A stretch of 44,684 nt of DNA, from assembly GCA_948467735.1 (NCBI GenBank), contig CAOKFN010000039.1:1-44684 (forward strand), in the 5' to 3' direction. Below are positions 32,982 through 40,487 of this stretch, piece by piece; positions within the stretch are counted from its first letter, which is position 1; each line of letters begins with the position of its first letter. A program made the position numbers and the translations under genes. The DNA is from an uncultured bacterium. Lineage in GTDB: Bacteria; Bacillota; Clostridia; Lachnospirales; Lachnospiraceae. A model generated the notes under the pieces. The model did not search any database. It was not told where the DNA came from and saw only the letters and a program-made list of their open reading frames with translations.

Positions 32982-33677
32982 CTAATCCCCGCCCTGTGAC
33001 TGTCCGAAACATTGGGGAACGCCCAGCTGCCTTACCTGACGCTCAAGCTCCAAAACCCGGTTAATCAGCTCCGTATTGGCACGCTGCAGATTGGCAATAT
33101 CCTCCTTGACCGGGTCGGGCAGGTCCGTCTGGTTCATGGTTTCCTGCGGCAGCGCCACATGATTGCGCTTCACCACACGTCCCGGCACCCCCACCACGGT
33201 GGAGTCCGGCGGCACCTCGCTCAAAACCACGCTTCCCGCCCCGATTTTGGAATTATCCCCAATGGTAAAGGACCCCAGCACCTTCGCCCCGGCGCTGATC
33301 ATCACATTATTGCCGATGGTAGGATGGCGCTTTCCGTGCTCCTTGCCGGTCCCCCCCAGAGTAACTCCCTGATACAGCGTCACATTATCCCCGATCACAG
33401 TGGTCTCACCCACAATCACGCCGTTTCCATGATCAATGAAAAATCCTTTTCCGATTTCCGCCCCCGGATGAATCTCAATTCCGGTCTTGCGCACGCCCCT
33501 CTGGGACACCCATCTGGCCCAGAAAAAATGTCCCTTTTTATATAATTTATGCGCAAGCCTGTAATGCAGCATTACCTTAAAGCTGGGGTATAAAAATACC
33601 TCCATAGAAGAATGTATCGCCGGATCCCGTTCCCGGATCACCCGGATTTCTTCCTTGATATTGCCGATGATTCCCAT
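32982..33677 (-). CDS. cysE: Serine O-acetyltransferase
   Basis: A 231-residue enzyme that transfers acetyl from acetyl-CoA to L-serine, the first step of cysteine synthesis. The left-handed beta-helix is evident: IEIHPGAEIGKGFFIDHGNG, VIVGETTVIGDNVTLYQGVT, HPTIGNNVMISAGAKVLGSF, and the catalytic His in IDHGNG. The N-terminal helical part is shorter than in E. coli CysE, as usual in Firmicutes. The C-terminal 45 residues form a predicted coiled coil (IANLQRANTELINRVLELER). It is preceded by a T-box leader and followed by cysS, so cysteine supply and charging are controlled together. Confidence 0.93.
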   Translation of the reverse strand: MGIIGNIKEEIRVIRERDPAIHSSMEVFLYPSFKVMLHYRLAHKLYKKGHFFWARWVSQRGVRKTGIEIHPGAEIGKGFFIDHGNGVIVGETTVIGDNVTLYQGVTLGGTGKEHGKRHPTIGNNVMISAGAKVLGSFTIGDNSKIGAGSVVLSEVPPDSTVVGVPGRVVKRNHVALPQETMNQTDLPDPVKEDIANLQRANTELINRVLELERQVRQLGVPQCFGQSQGGD

Positions 33678-33802
33678 TTAAAATCTCCTCTCCCAAGGCA
33701 TAACTACCCGTTCCCGCAGTCAGACGGTCATCCGCGTCCTCTCCGCCATGCTTATCCAAATACAGATTCGCTCCCTGCGTCTCCGAAGTCAAGCTCCCGC
33801 GC

Positions 33803-33850
33803 AAAAACCGCGGATAAATTCCCTCCCTAGAGACGAATTTATCCGCGGTT
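33803..33850 (-). terminator. T-box-associated terminator
   Basis: AACCGCGGATAAATT and AATTTATCCGCGGTT form a perfect 15-bp stem ending in a T-run (GGTTTTTGCG) on the minus strand. The 5' arm includes part of the T-box sequence, so the antiterminator and terminator are mutually exclusive. Confidence 0.88.
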
Positions 33851-34060
33851 CCACTCTACTTAAGGGCTTTCGCCCTTCCCTCCATACGCTTAACGCACGT
33901 CAACGAGTCAGCCTACTCTGCCCGGCTGGGCATTTGGGCAAACCTGCTCCCGGACGCACTTCCTTTTTTTCAGGCGAGGACTGTTTCCAGCTCTTCTGAC
34001 AGCCCCTCTCTGACGCCTTCCCAAAAAGTACTCTTTCCGTTCCCTGCATTTTATCTATTA
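33803..34060 (-). promoter_or_regulatory. T-box riboswitch leader of cysE-cysS, probably cysteine-specific
   Basis: The conserved T-box GTGGAACCGCGG is seen on the minus strand near 33844-33855, ahead of the terminator. Upstream is a structured stem I region beginning GGAACGGAAAGAGTAC, with AGAGAGGGGCTGTCAGAAGAG-like internal-loop motifs. A plausible specifier TGC (Cys; plus-strand 33956-33958) sits in GGAAGTGCGTCC. Uncharged tRNA-Cys would bind and prevent termination, raising serine acetylation and CysRS. The specifier assignment rests on context and was not folded computationally. Confidence 0.85.
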
Positions 34061-34063
34061 AAC

Positions 34064-34092
34064 AGAATATGCAAAAAACTTCGATTTGTCAA
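34064..34092 (-). promoter_or_regulatory. Promoter of the T-box-cysE operon
   Basis: On the minus strand TTGACA (34092-34087) and TATTCT (34069-34064) are 17 bases apart, directly upstream of the T-box leader. Confidence 0.8.
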
Positions 34093-34187
34093 CTCAATTT
34101 TCTTTTACGACAATTAATTTTTCTTCGTTTATCAGCCGGCAGCTTTTGTCCGCCTGATTCCACTCTGCGCTCCATCCTCATATACTG

Positions 34188-34727
34188 CTACTCTGCTTTC
34201 GGACAGCCGCTGCAGCCGCCGCAGTTCCCCGCAATCTGTCCGGCCGTCAAGTCAAAGGGACTGGTCAGAAGACATACCGCCTGCGCAGATATCCCTTCTC
34301 CCGTCCCGGTAAAGCCTAACCCTTCCTCCGTGGTCGCCTTCACGTTCACATGCGCCGCGTCCAGCCCCAATGTCTCGGCAATATTCTCCCGCATCGCATC
34401 GATATAGGGACGCATCTTAGGCGCCTGTGCGATAATTACCGCATCGATATTTTCAATCAGAAAACCCTCTTTTGTCAAAAGCTCTCCCACTTTTTCCAGA
34501 AGCGTCAGGGAAGAAATTCCCTTGTATGCTTGGTCAGTATCCGGAAAGTGCTTTCCGATATCGCCCATGGCCGCCGCACCCAATAAAGCGTCCATAACGG
34601 CATGCAGAAGCACATCTGCATCGGAATGTCCCAAGAGTCCTTTTTCATAAGGTATCTTCACACCTCCCATGACGAAATCTCTGCCTTCCACAAGCCTGTG
34701 GACGTCATATCCTATCCCAACTCTCAT
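34188..34727 (-). CDS. ispF: 2-C-methyl-D-erythritol 2,4-cyclodiphosphate synthase
   Basis: A 179-residue enzyme of the non-mevalonate isoprenoid pathway. Signature motifs are MRVGIGYDVHRL (metal-binding Asp/His), LLGHSDADVLLHAVMDALLG, GKHFPDTD and VKATTEEGLGFTGTGEGISA. The core ends about residue 160. A C-terminal extension follows with three Cys in GNCGGCSGCPKAE, which is not part of the catalytic fold. The start at 34727 gives the family N-terminus; a start seven codons earlier is possible. It precedes the T-box-cysE operon, a usual neighbourhood in Clostridia. Confidence 0.92.
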   Translation of the reverse strand: MRVGIGYDVHRLVEGRDFVMGGVKIPYEKGLLGHSDADVLLHAVMDALLGAAAMGDIGKHFPDTDQAYKGISSLTLLEKVGELLTKEGFLIENIDAVIIAQAPKMRPYIDAMRENIAETLGLDAAHVNVKATTEEGLGFTGTGEGISAQAVCLLTSPFDLTAGQIAGNCGGCSGCPKAE

Positions 34728-34781
34728 ATGCCTCACACTTCCCGTCATGCCCTTTCCAGCCTTAGAAAAGCTTCATTCCGT

Positions 34782-36626
34782 TCACACTTTTTTCTTTTTC
34801 TTTTTAGGAAAGGAAAAGGCCAATCCCCTCTCGCTTCCATCCATCCTCACATCACGGGCCTTTACTGCGCGGCCTTCTTCGCGTTCGCTTCTCCTGCGGC
34901 TGTTCTCATACCCTTCCCAGTCAGCTTCGCGAATGCTTCTCCTCCTGCTCTCCCGATTTCCCCGGCTCTCTTCGCGCTCGCTTCTCCTGCGGCTCTCCCG
35001 ATTCTCACGGCCTTCCTCGCGCTCGCTTCTCCTGCGGCTCTCCCGATTCTCACGGCCTTCCTCGCGCTCGCTTCTTCTGCGGCTCTCCCGATTCTCACGG
35101 CTCTCTTCGCGCTCGCTTCTCCTGCGGCTCTCCCGATTCTCACGGCCTTCTTCGCGTTCGCTTCTCCTGCGGCCGTCTCTCTCCCGGCCGCTCCTGCTGC
35201 GCCTTCCGTCCGAACGTCCTCTGCGAACTTCTTCATTGTCAGCCTCGATTTCGGGTCCTCTGTCCCCTATCTGAAATTTCAGCATGGCCGCCGCCAATTC
35301 CAAAGCATCGCACTCTTCCGCGTCAATCTTTCGCTGCAGATATTTCTTCATCAGCTCCATATCCTCATGCTCATGAAGCTCCCATGCCTTATCCAAGTAT
35401 TTTGCCGCCTTAGATTTTAATACCTTCGACGCCCCCGGCAGTTTTTTCTCTTCAATGGAAGTATGGCAGATACGCTCTATATCTCGTATGCGATGCAGCT
35501 CCCTTGCACTGGCAAACGTAAACGACTGTCCCGTTTTTCCGGCGCGCCCCGTCCTGCCGATTCGATGTACATAATATTCAATATCCTGCGGCAAGTCATA
35601 ATTGATGACCACTTCCACATTATCCACATCAATTCCTCTGGCCGCCACATCCGTAGCAATCAAAATATTTGTGCTGTTATTTCTAAAGCGGTTCATCGCC
35701 ACGTCTCTCTGGTGCTGGGACATATCGCCGTGAAGCCCTTCCGCCTGAAATCCTTCTTTCTTTAATACTTCCGCCAGCTCGTCCACCTTCAGTTTCGTAT
35801 TACAGAATATCAGACAGAGATTGGGCTGATAATATTCCAACAGACGAATACATGCCGCATCCTTATCCTGACGTTTCACCTTATAATATTTTTGGGACAC
35901 CAAAGGAATTGTCAATTCTTTTGCCGCCACTCTCACCAGTCTTGCGTCCTTCTGGAACTGACTGGTAATGTCTAGGATGGGTTTGGGCATGGTGGCTGAA
36001 AACAGCGCTGTCTGATGCTCATTGGGAATCTGTCCCAATATCAGCTCCATATCTTCCCGGAATCCCATGTTCAGCATCTCATCCGCTTCATCCAGAACTA
36101 CCATATTCACATCGTCCAGCTTAATCGTATTGCGGCGCATATGATCCATAACACGTCCGGGTGTTCCCACAATAATCTGCGCGCCGTGAAGTCCTCTGAT
36201 CTGCCTGCTGATTTCCTGTCCGCCATAGACGGGAAGCACCTTGATTCCATGCATATATTTCGCAATTTTGCGGATTTCCTCCGCCGCCTGCATGGCCAGC
36301 TCCCTCGTAGGGCATAGAATGATAGTCTGCAGCTTCTTGGAATCCGGATCAATTTTCTGCAGGGCCGGAATGGCAAACGCCGCCGTTTTACCGGTTCCCG
36401 TCTGCGCCTGTCCTATGATATCTTCCCCTTTGAGCAGATAGGGGATTGCCTGTTCCTGAATCGGCGTAAGTCTTTCAAATCCCATTTCTCTGACCGCACG
36501 CGCAATGCGCTCGTCCAAAAATTCATCCAAAAAAGCTAATGCATCCGTCTCCTGTTCCATATCGTTCTCCGTTTCCGCATCCATTTCCATATCAATCTCT
36601 TTTTCGTCCATTGTTCCCAAATTCAT
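34782..36626 (-). CDS. DEAD-box RNA helicase with repetitive Arg/Glu/Ser tail
   Basis: A 614-residue ATP-dependent RNA helicase of the DeaD/CshA group. Visible motifs: the Q-motif region GFERLTPIQEQA, Walker A GQAQTGTGKTAAF, motif Ia PTRELAMQAAEE, motif II DEADEML, motif III SATMPK and motif VI HRIGRTGRAGKTG. After the two RecA domains and a helical segment, the tail from about 475 consists of a 15-residue repeat SRRRSEREEGRENRE, five to six copies, ending in six lysines. Such RS/RE-rich tails bind RNA non-specifically and can promote condensate formation. Role: RNA decay or ribosome assembly, particularly in the cold, inferred from the family. Confidence 0.92.
   Translation of the reverse strand: MNLGTMDEKEIDMEMDAETENDMEQETDALAFLDEFLDERIARAVREMGFERLTPIQEQAIPYLLKGEDIIGQAQTGTGKTAAFAIPALQKIDPDSKKLQTIILCPTRELAMQAAEEIRKIAKYMHGIKVLPVYGGQEISRQIRGLHGAQIIVGTPGRVMDHMRRNTIKLDDVNMVVLDEADEMLNMGFREDMELILGQIPNEHQTALFSATMPKPILDITSQFQKDARLVRVAAKELTIPLVSQKYYKVKRQDKDAACIRLLEYYQPNLCLIFCNTKLKVDELAEVLKKEGFQAEGLHGDMSQHQRDVAMNRFRNNSTNILIATDVAARGIDVDNVEVVINYDLPQDIEYYVHRIGRTGRAGKTGQSFTFASARELHRIRDIERICHTSIEEKKLPGASKVLKSKAAKYLDKAWELHEHEDMELMKKYLQRKIDAEECDALELAAAMLKFQIGDRGPEIEADNEEVRRGRSDGRRSRSGRERDGRRRSEREEGRENRESRRRSEREESRENRESRRRSEREEGRENRESRRRSEREEGRENRESRRRSEREESRGNRESRRRSIREADWEGYENSRRRSEREEGRAVKARDVRMDGSERGLAFSFPKKKKKKV
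34868..35175 (-). repeat. 45-bp in-frame minisatellite in the DEAD-box helicase tail
   Basis: Five to six 45-bp units (one phase begins GGCTCTCCCGATTCTCACGG on the plus strand) encode the Arg/Glu/Ser 15-mer. Several adjacent units are nearly identical at the nucleotide level, indicating recent expansion. Confidence 0.88.
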
Positions 36627-36693
36627 TCCTCTTAATTCCTTTCTTATTCAAAGTTCCGTCTCTTTGCTTCCACACCTTGTCCGGGAAGGATTT

Positions 36694-37164
36694 TCACAGG
36701 ATTTTTTCCATGCCTGTCTTTTGCGGCGTCAGCCCGCACTTTCTGTAAAACTCTTCTGCTCCGGGATTACATTTCCACACATTCAGCGTCACATTGTAAC
36801 ACCCTGCTTTTCTGGCAGTTTCCAGCACATACTCATATAACTGCCTGCCGATATGCCGTCCCCGGCAGACTTCGTCCACACATAAGTCGTCAATGTACAG
36901 CGTCTTAATGTCAGTCAATATGTTATCGTTCTCATGCTGCTGAAACACACAGAATGCATAACCCAATATGCCGCCGCTATCATCCGCTGCCACAAATATA
37001 GGTTTTGCATCATCCTGAAGCATTACCAATAGTTCATCATTTGTATATTTTTCCGCATTGCTTTTAAATAAATCAGGCCTTCCCTCATGATGAACCATCA
37101 ACACTTGACGAAGCAGCCTGTGAATCCCTGCCAAATCCTTTTCTTCACCACGTCTGATATTCAT
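36694..37164 (-). CDS. GNAT-family N-acetyltransferase
   Basis: A 156-residue acetyl-CoA-dependent transferase. It has an N-terminal MNIRRGEEKDLAGIHRLLRQ, a beta-strand pair around GILGYAFCVFQQHEND, and the acetyl-CoA pyrophosphate loop VDEVCRGRHIGRQLYEYVLE (R/Q-x-x-G-x-G/A type). The C-terminal VTLNVWKCNPGAEEFYRKCG is typical of the family. The substrate, an amine on a small molecule or protein N-terminus, is not predictable. Confidence 0.88.
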   Translation of the reverse strand: MNIRRGEEKDLAGIHRLLRQVLMVHHEGRPDLFKSNAEKYTNDELLVMLQDDAKPIFVAADDSGGILGYAFCVFQQHENDNILTDIKTLYIDDLCVDEVCRGRHIGRQLYEYVLETARKAGCYNVTLNVWKCNPGAEEFYRKCGLTPQKTGMEKIL

Positions 37165-37303
37165 AATACTTGTTTACAGCGTCCCCGGATGGGGGCTGTA
37201 TCTATTCCTTTCTATCCGCATCTCCATTCAAAAGCTGTTCTTCCGAAGGCCTCCATAACCTGCGCAATGGAAATCGTGCTCCGGAAGGTTCCTGTTATCA
37301 CAA

Positions 37304-37344
37304 ATAAAAATCCTGAAAACCCTTTCTTCACAAGGCTTTCAGGA
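37304..37344 (-). terminator. Terminator after the tRNA genes
   Basis: TCCTGAAAACC and GGCTTTCAGGA form an 11-bp stem with one mismatch. On the minus strand it is followed by TTTTTATTTG. It ends the tRNA-Val/tRNA-Met transcript. Confidence 0.8.
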
Positions 37345-37353
37345 CTTCCCTTA

Positions 37354-37427
37354 TGGCGAGAGGGGGATTTGAACCCTCGACACTGCGGGTATGAACCGCA
37401 TGCTCTAGCCAACTGAGCTATCTCGCC
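37354..37427 (-). tRNA. tRNA-Met (anticodon CAT)
   Basis: A full cloverleaf reads on the minus strand: acceptor GGCGAGA / TCTCGCC, D-arm AGCTCAGTTGGC, anticodon stem TGCGG / CCGCA with loop TTCATAC (anticodon CAT), T-arm GAGGGTTCAAATCCCCCTC, discriminator A. CCA is not encoded. The tRNA-Ile(CAT) alternative cannot be excluded without identity analysis; the acceptor lacks the initiator C1-A72 mismatch, so it is not the initiator. Confidence 0.9.
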
Positions 37428-37450
37428 ACATATGCCAACTTACGTTGGTA

Positions 37451-37523
37451 TGGAACCTATAGGGCTCGAACCTATGACCCTCTGCTTGTAAGGCAGATGC
37501 TCTCCCAGCTGAGCTAAGATTCC
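37451..37523 (-). tRNA. tRNA-Val (anticodon TAC)
   Basis: On the minus strand the acceptor is GGAATCT / AGGTTCC (one G-T pair), the D-arm TAGCTCAGCTGGGAGAGCA, the anticodon stem TCTGC / GCAGA with loop CTTACAA (anticodon TAC), and the T-arm ATAGGTTCGAGCCCTAT. The discriminator is A and CCA is not encoded. It is transcribed ahead of tRNA-Met from the promoter at 37557-37585. Confidence 0.92.
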
Positions 37524-37556
37524 GTTTTGCCGACCATTTGTACAACCGACTTTGTT

Positions 37557-37585
37557 AGTATACAATGATATGATTCATTTGTCAA
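37557..37585 (-). promoter_or_regulatory. Promoter of the tRNA pair
   Basis: On the minus strand TTGACA (37585-37580) and TATACT (37562-37557) are 17 bases apart, about 35 bases before tRNA-Val. Confidence 0.85.
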
Positions 37586-37722
37586 CAAATTTTTTTAAAA
37601 TTTTTACTCTGTCCCAAACGTATACTTTTAATATCCCTTTGGTACATCTCTAATATCTGGATAAATTTTACAAAACTGTATAGGATAATATGGACTATAT
37701 AATCTTCAGGAGGATATAGGCA

Positions 37723-38139
37723 ATGAGTAAAGAATTTTTCAGAGAACGGCTCGATACTGCGGGCAGGATACGACAGATTCGCGAAAATGCCGAACTGACG
37801 CAGGAGGAATTTGCGGAAATATTAGGGATATCGTCATCCGGATACAAGAAAATAGAAAATGCCGATAATCAGATTTCTTTGAACGGTTTGAGACGGCTGG
37901 AACGTAAACTGCATGTATCCGCGGATTACATTTTATTTGGGAAAGGCGAGCAGTCGGGGGATCTGTGGGAACGTATCATGAATTGTTCAGACTCGGACAA
38001 AATGTTTTTAATGATAAAGCTTTTGGTGTATTTCACCAAAACCGAAAACAGCATGTTTTATTTCAAAGATGCGCAGAATGATATCGACCAATCAATATTC
38101 CTTATGATGAACGAGATTAAAAAATATATCAGTGATTGA
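37723..38139 (+). CDS. XRE-family helix-turn-helix regulator
   Basis: A 138-residue protein with a Cro/CI-type HTH at about 14-70 (RIRQIRENAELTQEEFAEIL, GISSSGYKKIENADNQISLN) and a helical C-terminal dimerisation-like region (FLMIKLLVYFTKTENSMFYF). A clear CAGGAGGATATAGGC ribosome site precedes it. The gene is AT-rich compared with the housekeeping block and begins a small plus-strand accessory stretch behind the tRNAs. Target unknown. Confidence 0.85.
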   Translation: MSKEFFRERLDTAGRIRQIRENAELTQEEFAEILGISSSGYKKIENADNQISLNGLRRLERKLHVSADYILFGKGEQSGDLWERIMNCSDSDKMFLMIKLLVYFTKTENSMFYFKDAQNDIDQSIFLMMNEIKKYISD

Positions 38140-38254
38140 GACGGGACATTAAAATAATTTTCGTCAAAATGATGGAGCATCCTATATAAACAATATGAGA
38201 ACGCTTGGACGTTTTCTATTGTCATGAATAACAAAAAGAGCGGGGATTATACAA

Positions 38255-38503
38255 ATGATAAACATTTACATAGAAGCAGGAAAGAGAATACATGCGACAA
38301 GGATTCGCCGTGGTTACACAAGGAAATACTTAGCGGAACAATCCTCTATTTCTTCAAAATTTTTATATGAGATTGAAAATGGCAAGAAAGGATTTTCCGC
38401 ACAGGTCCTATATAATCTCTGCAATGCACTACAGGTAGACTGCGACTATATTATGTCGGGAAGAGAAAAACCTAATTTTGTTAATTGTCTGGAAGAAGCA
38501 TAG
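38255..38503 (+). CDS. Short XRE-family helix-turn-helix protein
   Basis: An 82-residue protein consisting almost entirely of one HTH domain (MINIYIEAGKRIHATRIRRG, YTRKYLAEQSSISSKFLYEI, ENGKKGFSAQVLYNLCNALQ). GCGGGGATTATAC upstream is the likely ribosome site. It follows the previous XRE gene by 115 bases on the same strand. The pair may be the remains of a small mobile element beside the tRNA genes, but no integrase or attachment duplication was found. Confidence 0.82.
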   Translation: MINIYIEAGKRIHATRIRRGYTRKYLAEQSSISSKFLYEIENGKKGFSAQVLYNLCNALQVDCDYIMSGREKPNFVNCLEEA

Positions 38504-38585
38504 CCAAGCGGCCGAAAAAGGCCTTCTATTTTCGCGGCGCCTTTAAGACCGCGTATCCATAAGAAAAACAAGAATAAAACGAGAA

Positions 38586-38655
38586 TGCTGGTTTTTGATT
38601 GGTATATTGCAATACATAATACTATGTTATATGCTAAACTTTTCAAAAACCAGCA
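38586..38655. repeat. 13-bp perfect inverted repeat flanking a candidate promoter
   Basis: TGCTGGTTTTTGA (38586-38598) and TCAAAAACCAGCA (38643-38655) are exact reverse complements separated by 44 bases. The interval contains the palindrome TATTGCAATA (38605-38614) and a possible TTGCAA-N17-TATGCT promoter in the direction of the malic enzyme gene. Confidence 0.75.
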
Positions 38656-38705
38656 GTCTTTATGCGTCATGGGTTCTTTTCTCCAAAACATTTTTACAGA
38701 AAACC

Positions 38706-38734
38706 TTGCAAGCATCCGGAAACTATTATATGAT
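38706..38734 (+). promoter_or_regulatory. Promoter candidate for malic enzyme-DUF4364
   Basis: TTGCAA (38706-38711) and TATGAT (38729-38734) are 17 bases apart, 45 bases before the malic enzyme ATG. It lies closer to the gene than the promoter candidate inside the inverted repeat. Confidence 0.6.
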
Positions 38735-38778
38735 ACAAAGAGATGTCTACAATATAACAAAAAAGAAGAGGTACTGTC

Positions 38779-39939
38779 ATGACAAACGCAGAAAATAATA
38801 AAGCTCTTTTTATGCATGAAAAATGGAACGGCAAGCTGGAAATCGTCTCCAAGGCCCCGGTAAAATCCAGAGAAGATCTGGCTGTCGCCTACACGCCGGG
38901 AGTGGCTGAGCCATGCAGGGTCATCGCAAAAGACAAGGAGGCCGCCTATCGGTATACCATGAAGGCCAACACCGTAGCTGTGGTCTCCGACGGCAGCGCC
39001 GTTCTGGGTCTGGGCAATATCGGCCCTCACGCCGCCATGCCTGTCATGGAAGGGAAGGCGGTGCTGTTCAAGGAATTCGGCGGCGTCAACGCCGTTCCCA
39101 TCTGTCTGGACACACAGGATACCGAGGAAATCATCAAAGCCGTCACTTGGCTGGCTCCCGCTTTCGGCGGCATCAATCTGGAGGATATCAGCGCTCCCAG
39201 ATGCTTTGAAATTGAGGAACGCTTAAAAGCAATATTGGATATCCCTGTCTTCCACGACGACCAGCATGGCACCGCCATCGTGGTATTGGCGGGCATCATC
39301 AACGCCTTGAAGGTGGTACATAAGAAAAAAGAAGACTGCCGCGTGGTAATCAACGGCGCCGGAAGCGCCGGAATTGCCATTGCAAAACTGCTCCTTACCT
39401 ATGGCTTCCCCCATATTATTTTATGCGACAAGTCTGGAATCATCTCCCGGTCCACGGAAGGCTTGAACTGGATGCAGCAGGAAATGGCAAAAGTAACGAA
39501 TCTATCCGGCGAAACGGGCACTCTGGCGGACGCCTTAAAGGGCGCCGACATCTTCATAGGCGTCTCCGCCCCTAATATTGTTACCCCTGAAATGGTAAAA
39601 TCCATGAACCGCGATTCCATTCTCTTTCCCATGGCAAATCCGGTGCCCGAGATTATGCCGGACGCCGCAAAGGCGGCAGGAGCACGGGTTGTAGGAACGG
39701 GCCGGAGCGATTTCCCCAATCAGGTAAACAATGTAATGGCGTTTCCCGGCATCTTTAAGGGCGCATTGGAAGGCCGTGCCGTGAAGATTACAGAAGAAAT
39801 GAAGCTTGCCGCCGCGGAAGCCATCGCCGGTCTGGTTCCCGAAAATGAATTAAGCGAAGATAATATCATGCCGGAAGCCTTCAATCCCAAGGTCGTGGAA
39901 TTGGTGGCGGACGCGGTCAAATCCCATATCGCACACTAA
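38779..39939 (+). CDS. Malic enzyme (oxidative decarboxylating malate dehydrogenase)
   Basis: A 386-residue short-form bacterial malic enzyme converting malate to pyruvate and CO2 with NAD(P)+. N-terminal GKLEIVSKAPVKSREDLAVA and YTPGVAEPCR are family hallmarks. The metal/malate site is seen in FGGINLEDISAPRCFEIEER and PVFHDDQHGTAIVVLAGIIN. The Rossmann dinucleotide site is VVINGAGSAGIAIAKLLLTY, and the C-terminal motif is FPMANPVPEIMPDAAKAAGA. Cofactor preference was not determined. An AGAAGAGGT ribosome site precedes the ATG. The DUF4364 gene follows after 19 bases. Confidence 0.93.
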   Translation: MTNAENNKALFMHEKWNGKLEIVSKAPVKSREDLAVAYTPGVAEPCRVIAKDKEAAYRYTMKANTVAVVSDGSAVLGLGNIGPHAAMPVMEGKAVLFKEFGGVNAVPICLDTQDTEEIIKAVTWLAPAFGGINLEDISAPRCFEIEERLKAILDIPVFHDDQHGTAIVVLAGIINALKVVHKKKEDCRVVINGAGSAGIAIAKLLLTYGFPHIILCDKSGIISRSTEGLNWMQQEMAKVTNLSGETGTLADALKGADIFIGVSAPNIVTPEMVKSMNRDSILFPMANPVPEIMPDAAKAAGARVVGTGRSDFPNQVNNVMAFPGIFKGALEGRAVKITEEMKLAAAEAIAGLVPENELSEDNIMPEAFNPKVVELVADAVKSHIAH

Positions 39940-39958
39940 TAGAAGCTAAGGAGGCACC

Positions 39959-40474
39959 ATGCTGCAAGACCCTCTGACTCTCTATAAATTAATTTTGCTT
40001 TACATGCTGAATCGGGTGAATTTTCCCATGACGGCCGCTCAAATCAGCGACTATATCCTTGACAGAGAATATACCAATTATCTGACGCTCCAGCAGGTCA
40101 TCCATGAACTGCTGGAGGCCAGACTCCTATCCTCCAAAACGACCCACAACCGCACTCTCCTGTCCATCACCTCGGAGGGCCGACAGACGCTGCACTTTTT
40201 TCAAAACCGCATCAGCGACGCTATCAAACAGGATATCGACTCTTATTTTCAGGAAAATGAATACGACCTGCGGAATGAAGTCTCCGTCTTGGGAGATTAC
40301 TATAAATCCACCTCCGGAGAATTTGAGGCTCATCTGACGGCTCAGGAACAGGGCGTTACTCTGGTGGATATCACCCTGTCCGTCCCTGTGGAAGCCACCG
40401 CCGCAGCCATCTGCGACAATTGGCAGAAAAAAAATCAGGAAATATATCAATACTTGGTAGGACAGCTTTTTTAG
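39959..40474 (+). CDS. DUF4364-family winged-helix protein
   Basis: A 171-residue protein with an N-terminal winged-helix-like region (PLTLYKLILLYMLNRVNFPM, TAAQISDYILDREYTNYLTL, QQVIHELLEARLLSSKTTHN) and a mixed C-terminal domain. DUF4364 is widespread in Clostridia and is thought to be regulatory, but no target is known. A strong AAGGAGGCACC ribosome site and the 19-base gap indicate co-transcription with malic enzyme. Only 13 bases separate its stop from the convergent rarA stop, with no terminator visible between. Confidence 0.88.
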   Translation: MLQDPLTLYKLILLYMLNRVNFPMTAAQISDYILDREYTNYLTLQQVIHELLEARLLSSKTTHNRTLLSITSEGRQTLHFFQNRISDAIKQDIDSYFQENEYDLRNEVSVLGDYYKSTSGEFEAHLTAQEQGVTLVDITLSVPVEATAAAICDNWQKKNQEIYQYLVGQLF

Positions 40475-40487
40475 GGCGTGTCAGAAC

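Noticed and set aside
34602..35420. Long plus-strand frames rich in Ala/Leu/Ser/Arg opposite the DEAD-box helicase
   Set aside because: They arise from the 45-bp repeat on the opposite strand and have no start signals.
37354..38503. Integrated element at the tRNA genes
   Set aside because: Two AT-rich XRE genes next to tRNAs are suggestive, but there is no integrase and no duplicated tRNA 3' end in the window.
38446..39030. A 194-residue minus-strand frame opposite the malic enzyme start
   Set aside because: It overlaps two well-supported plus-strand genes antisense and has no family resemblance.
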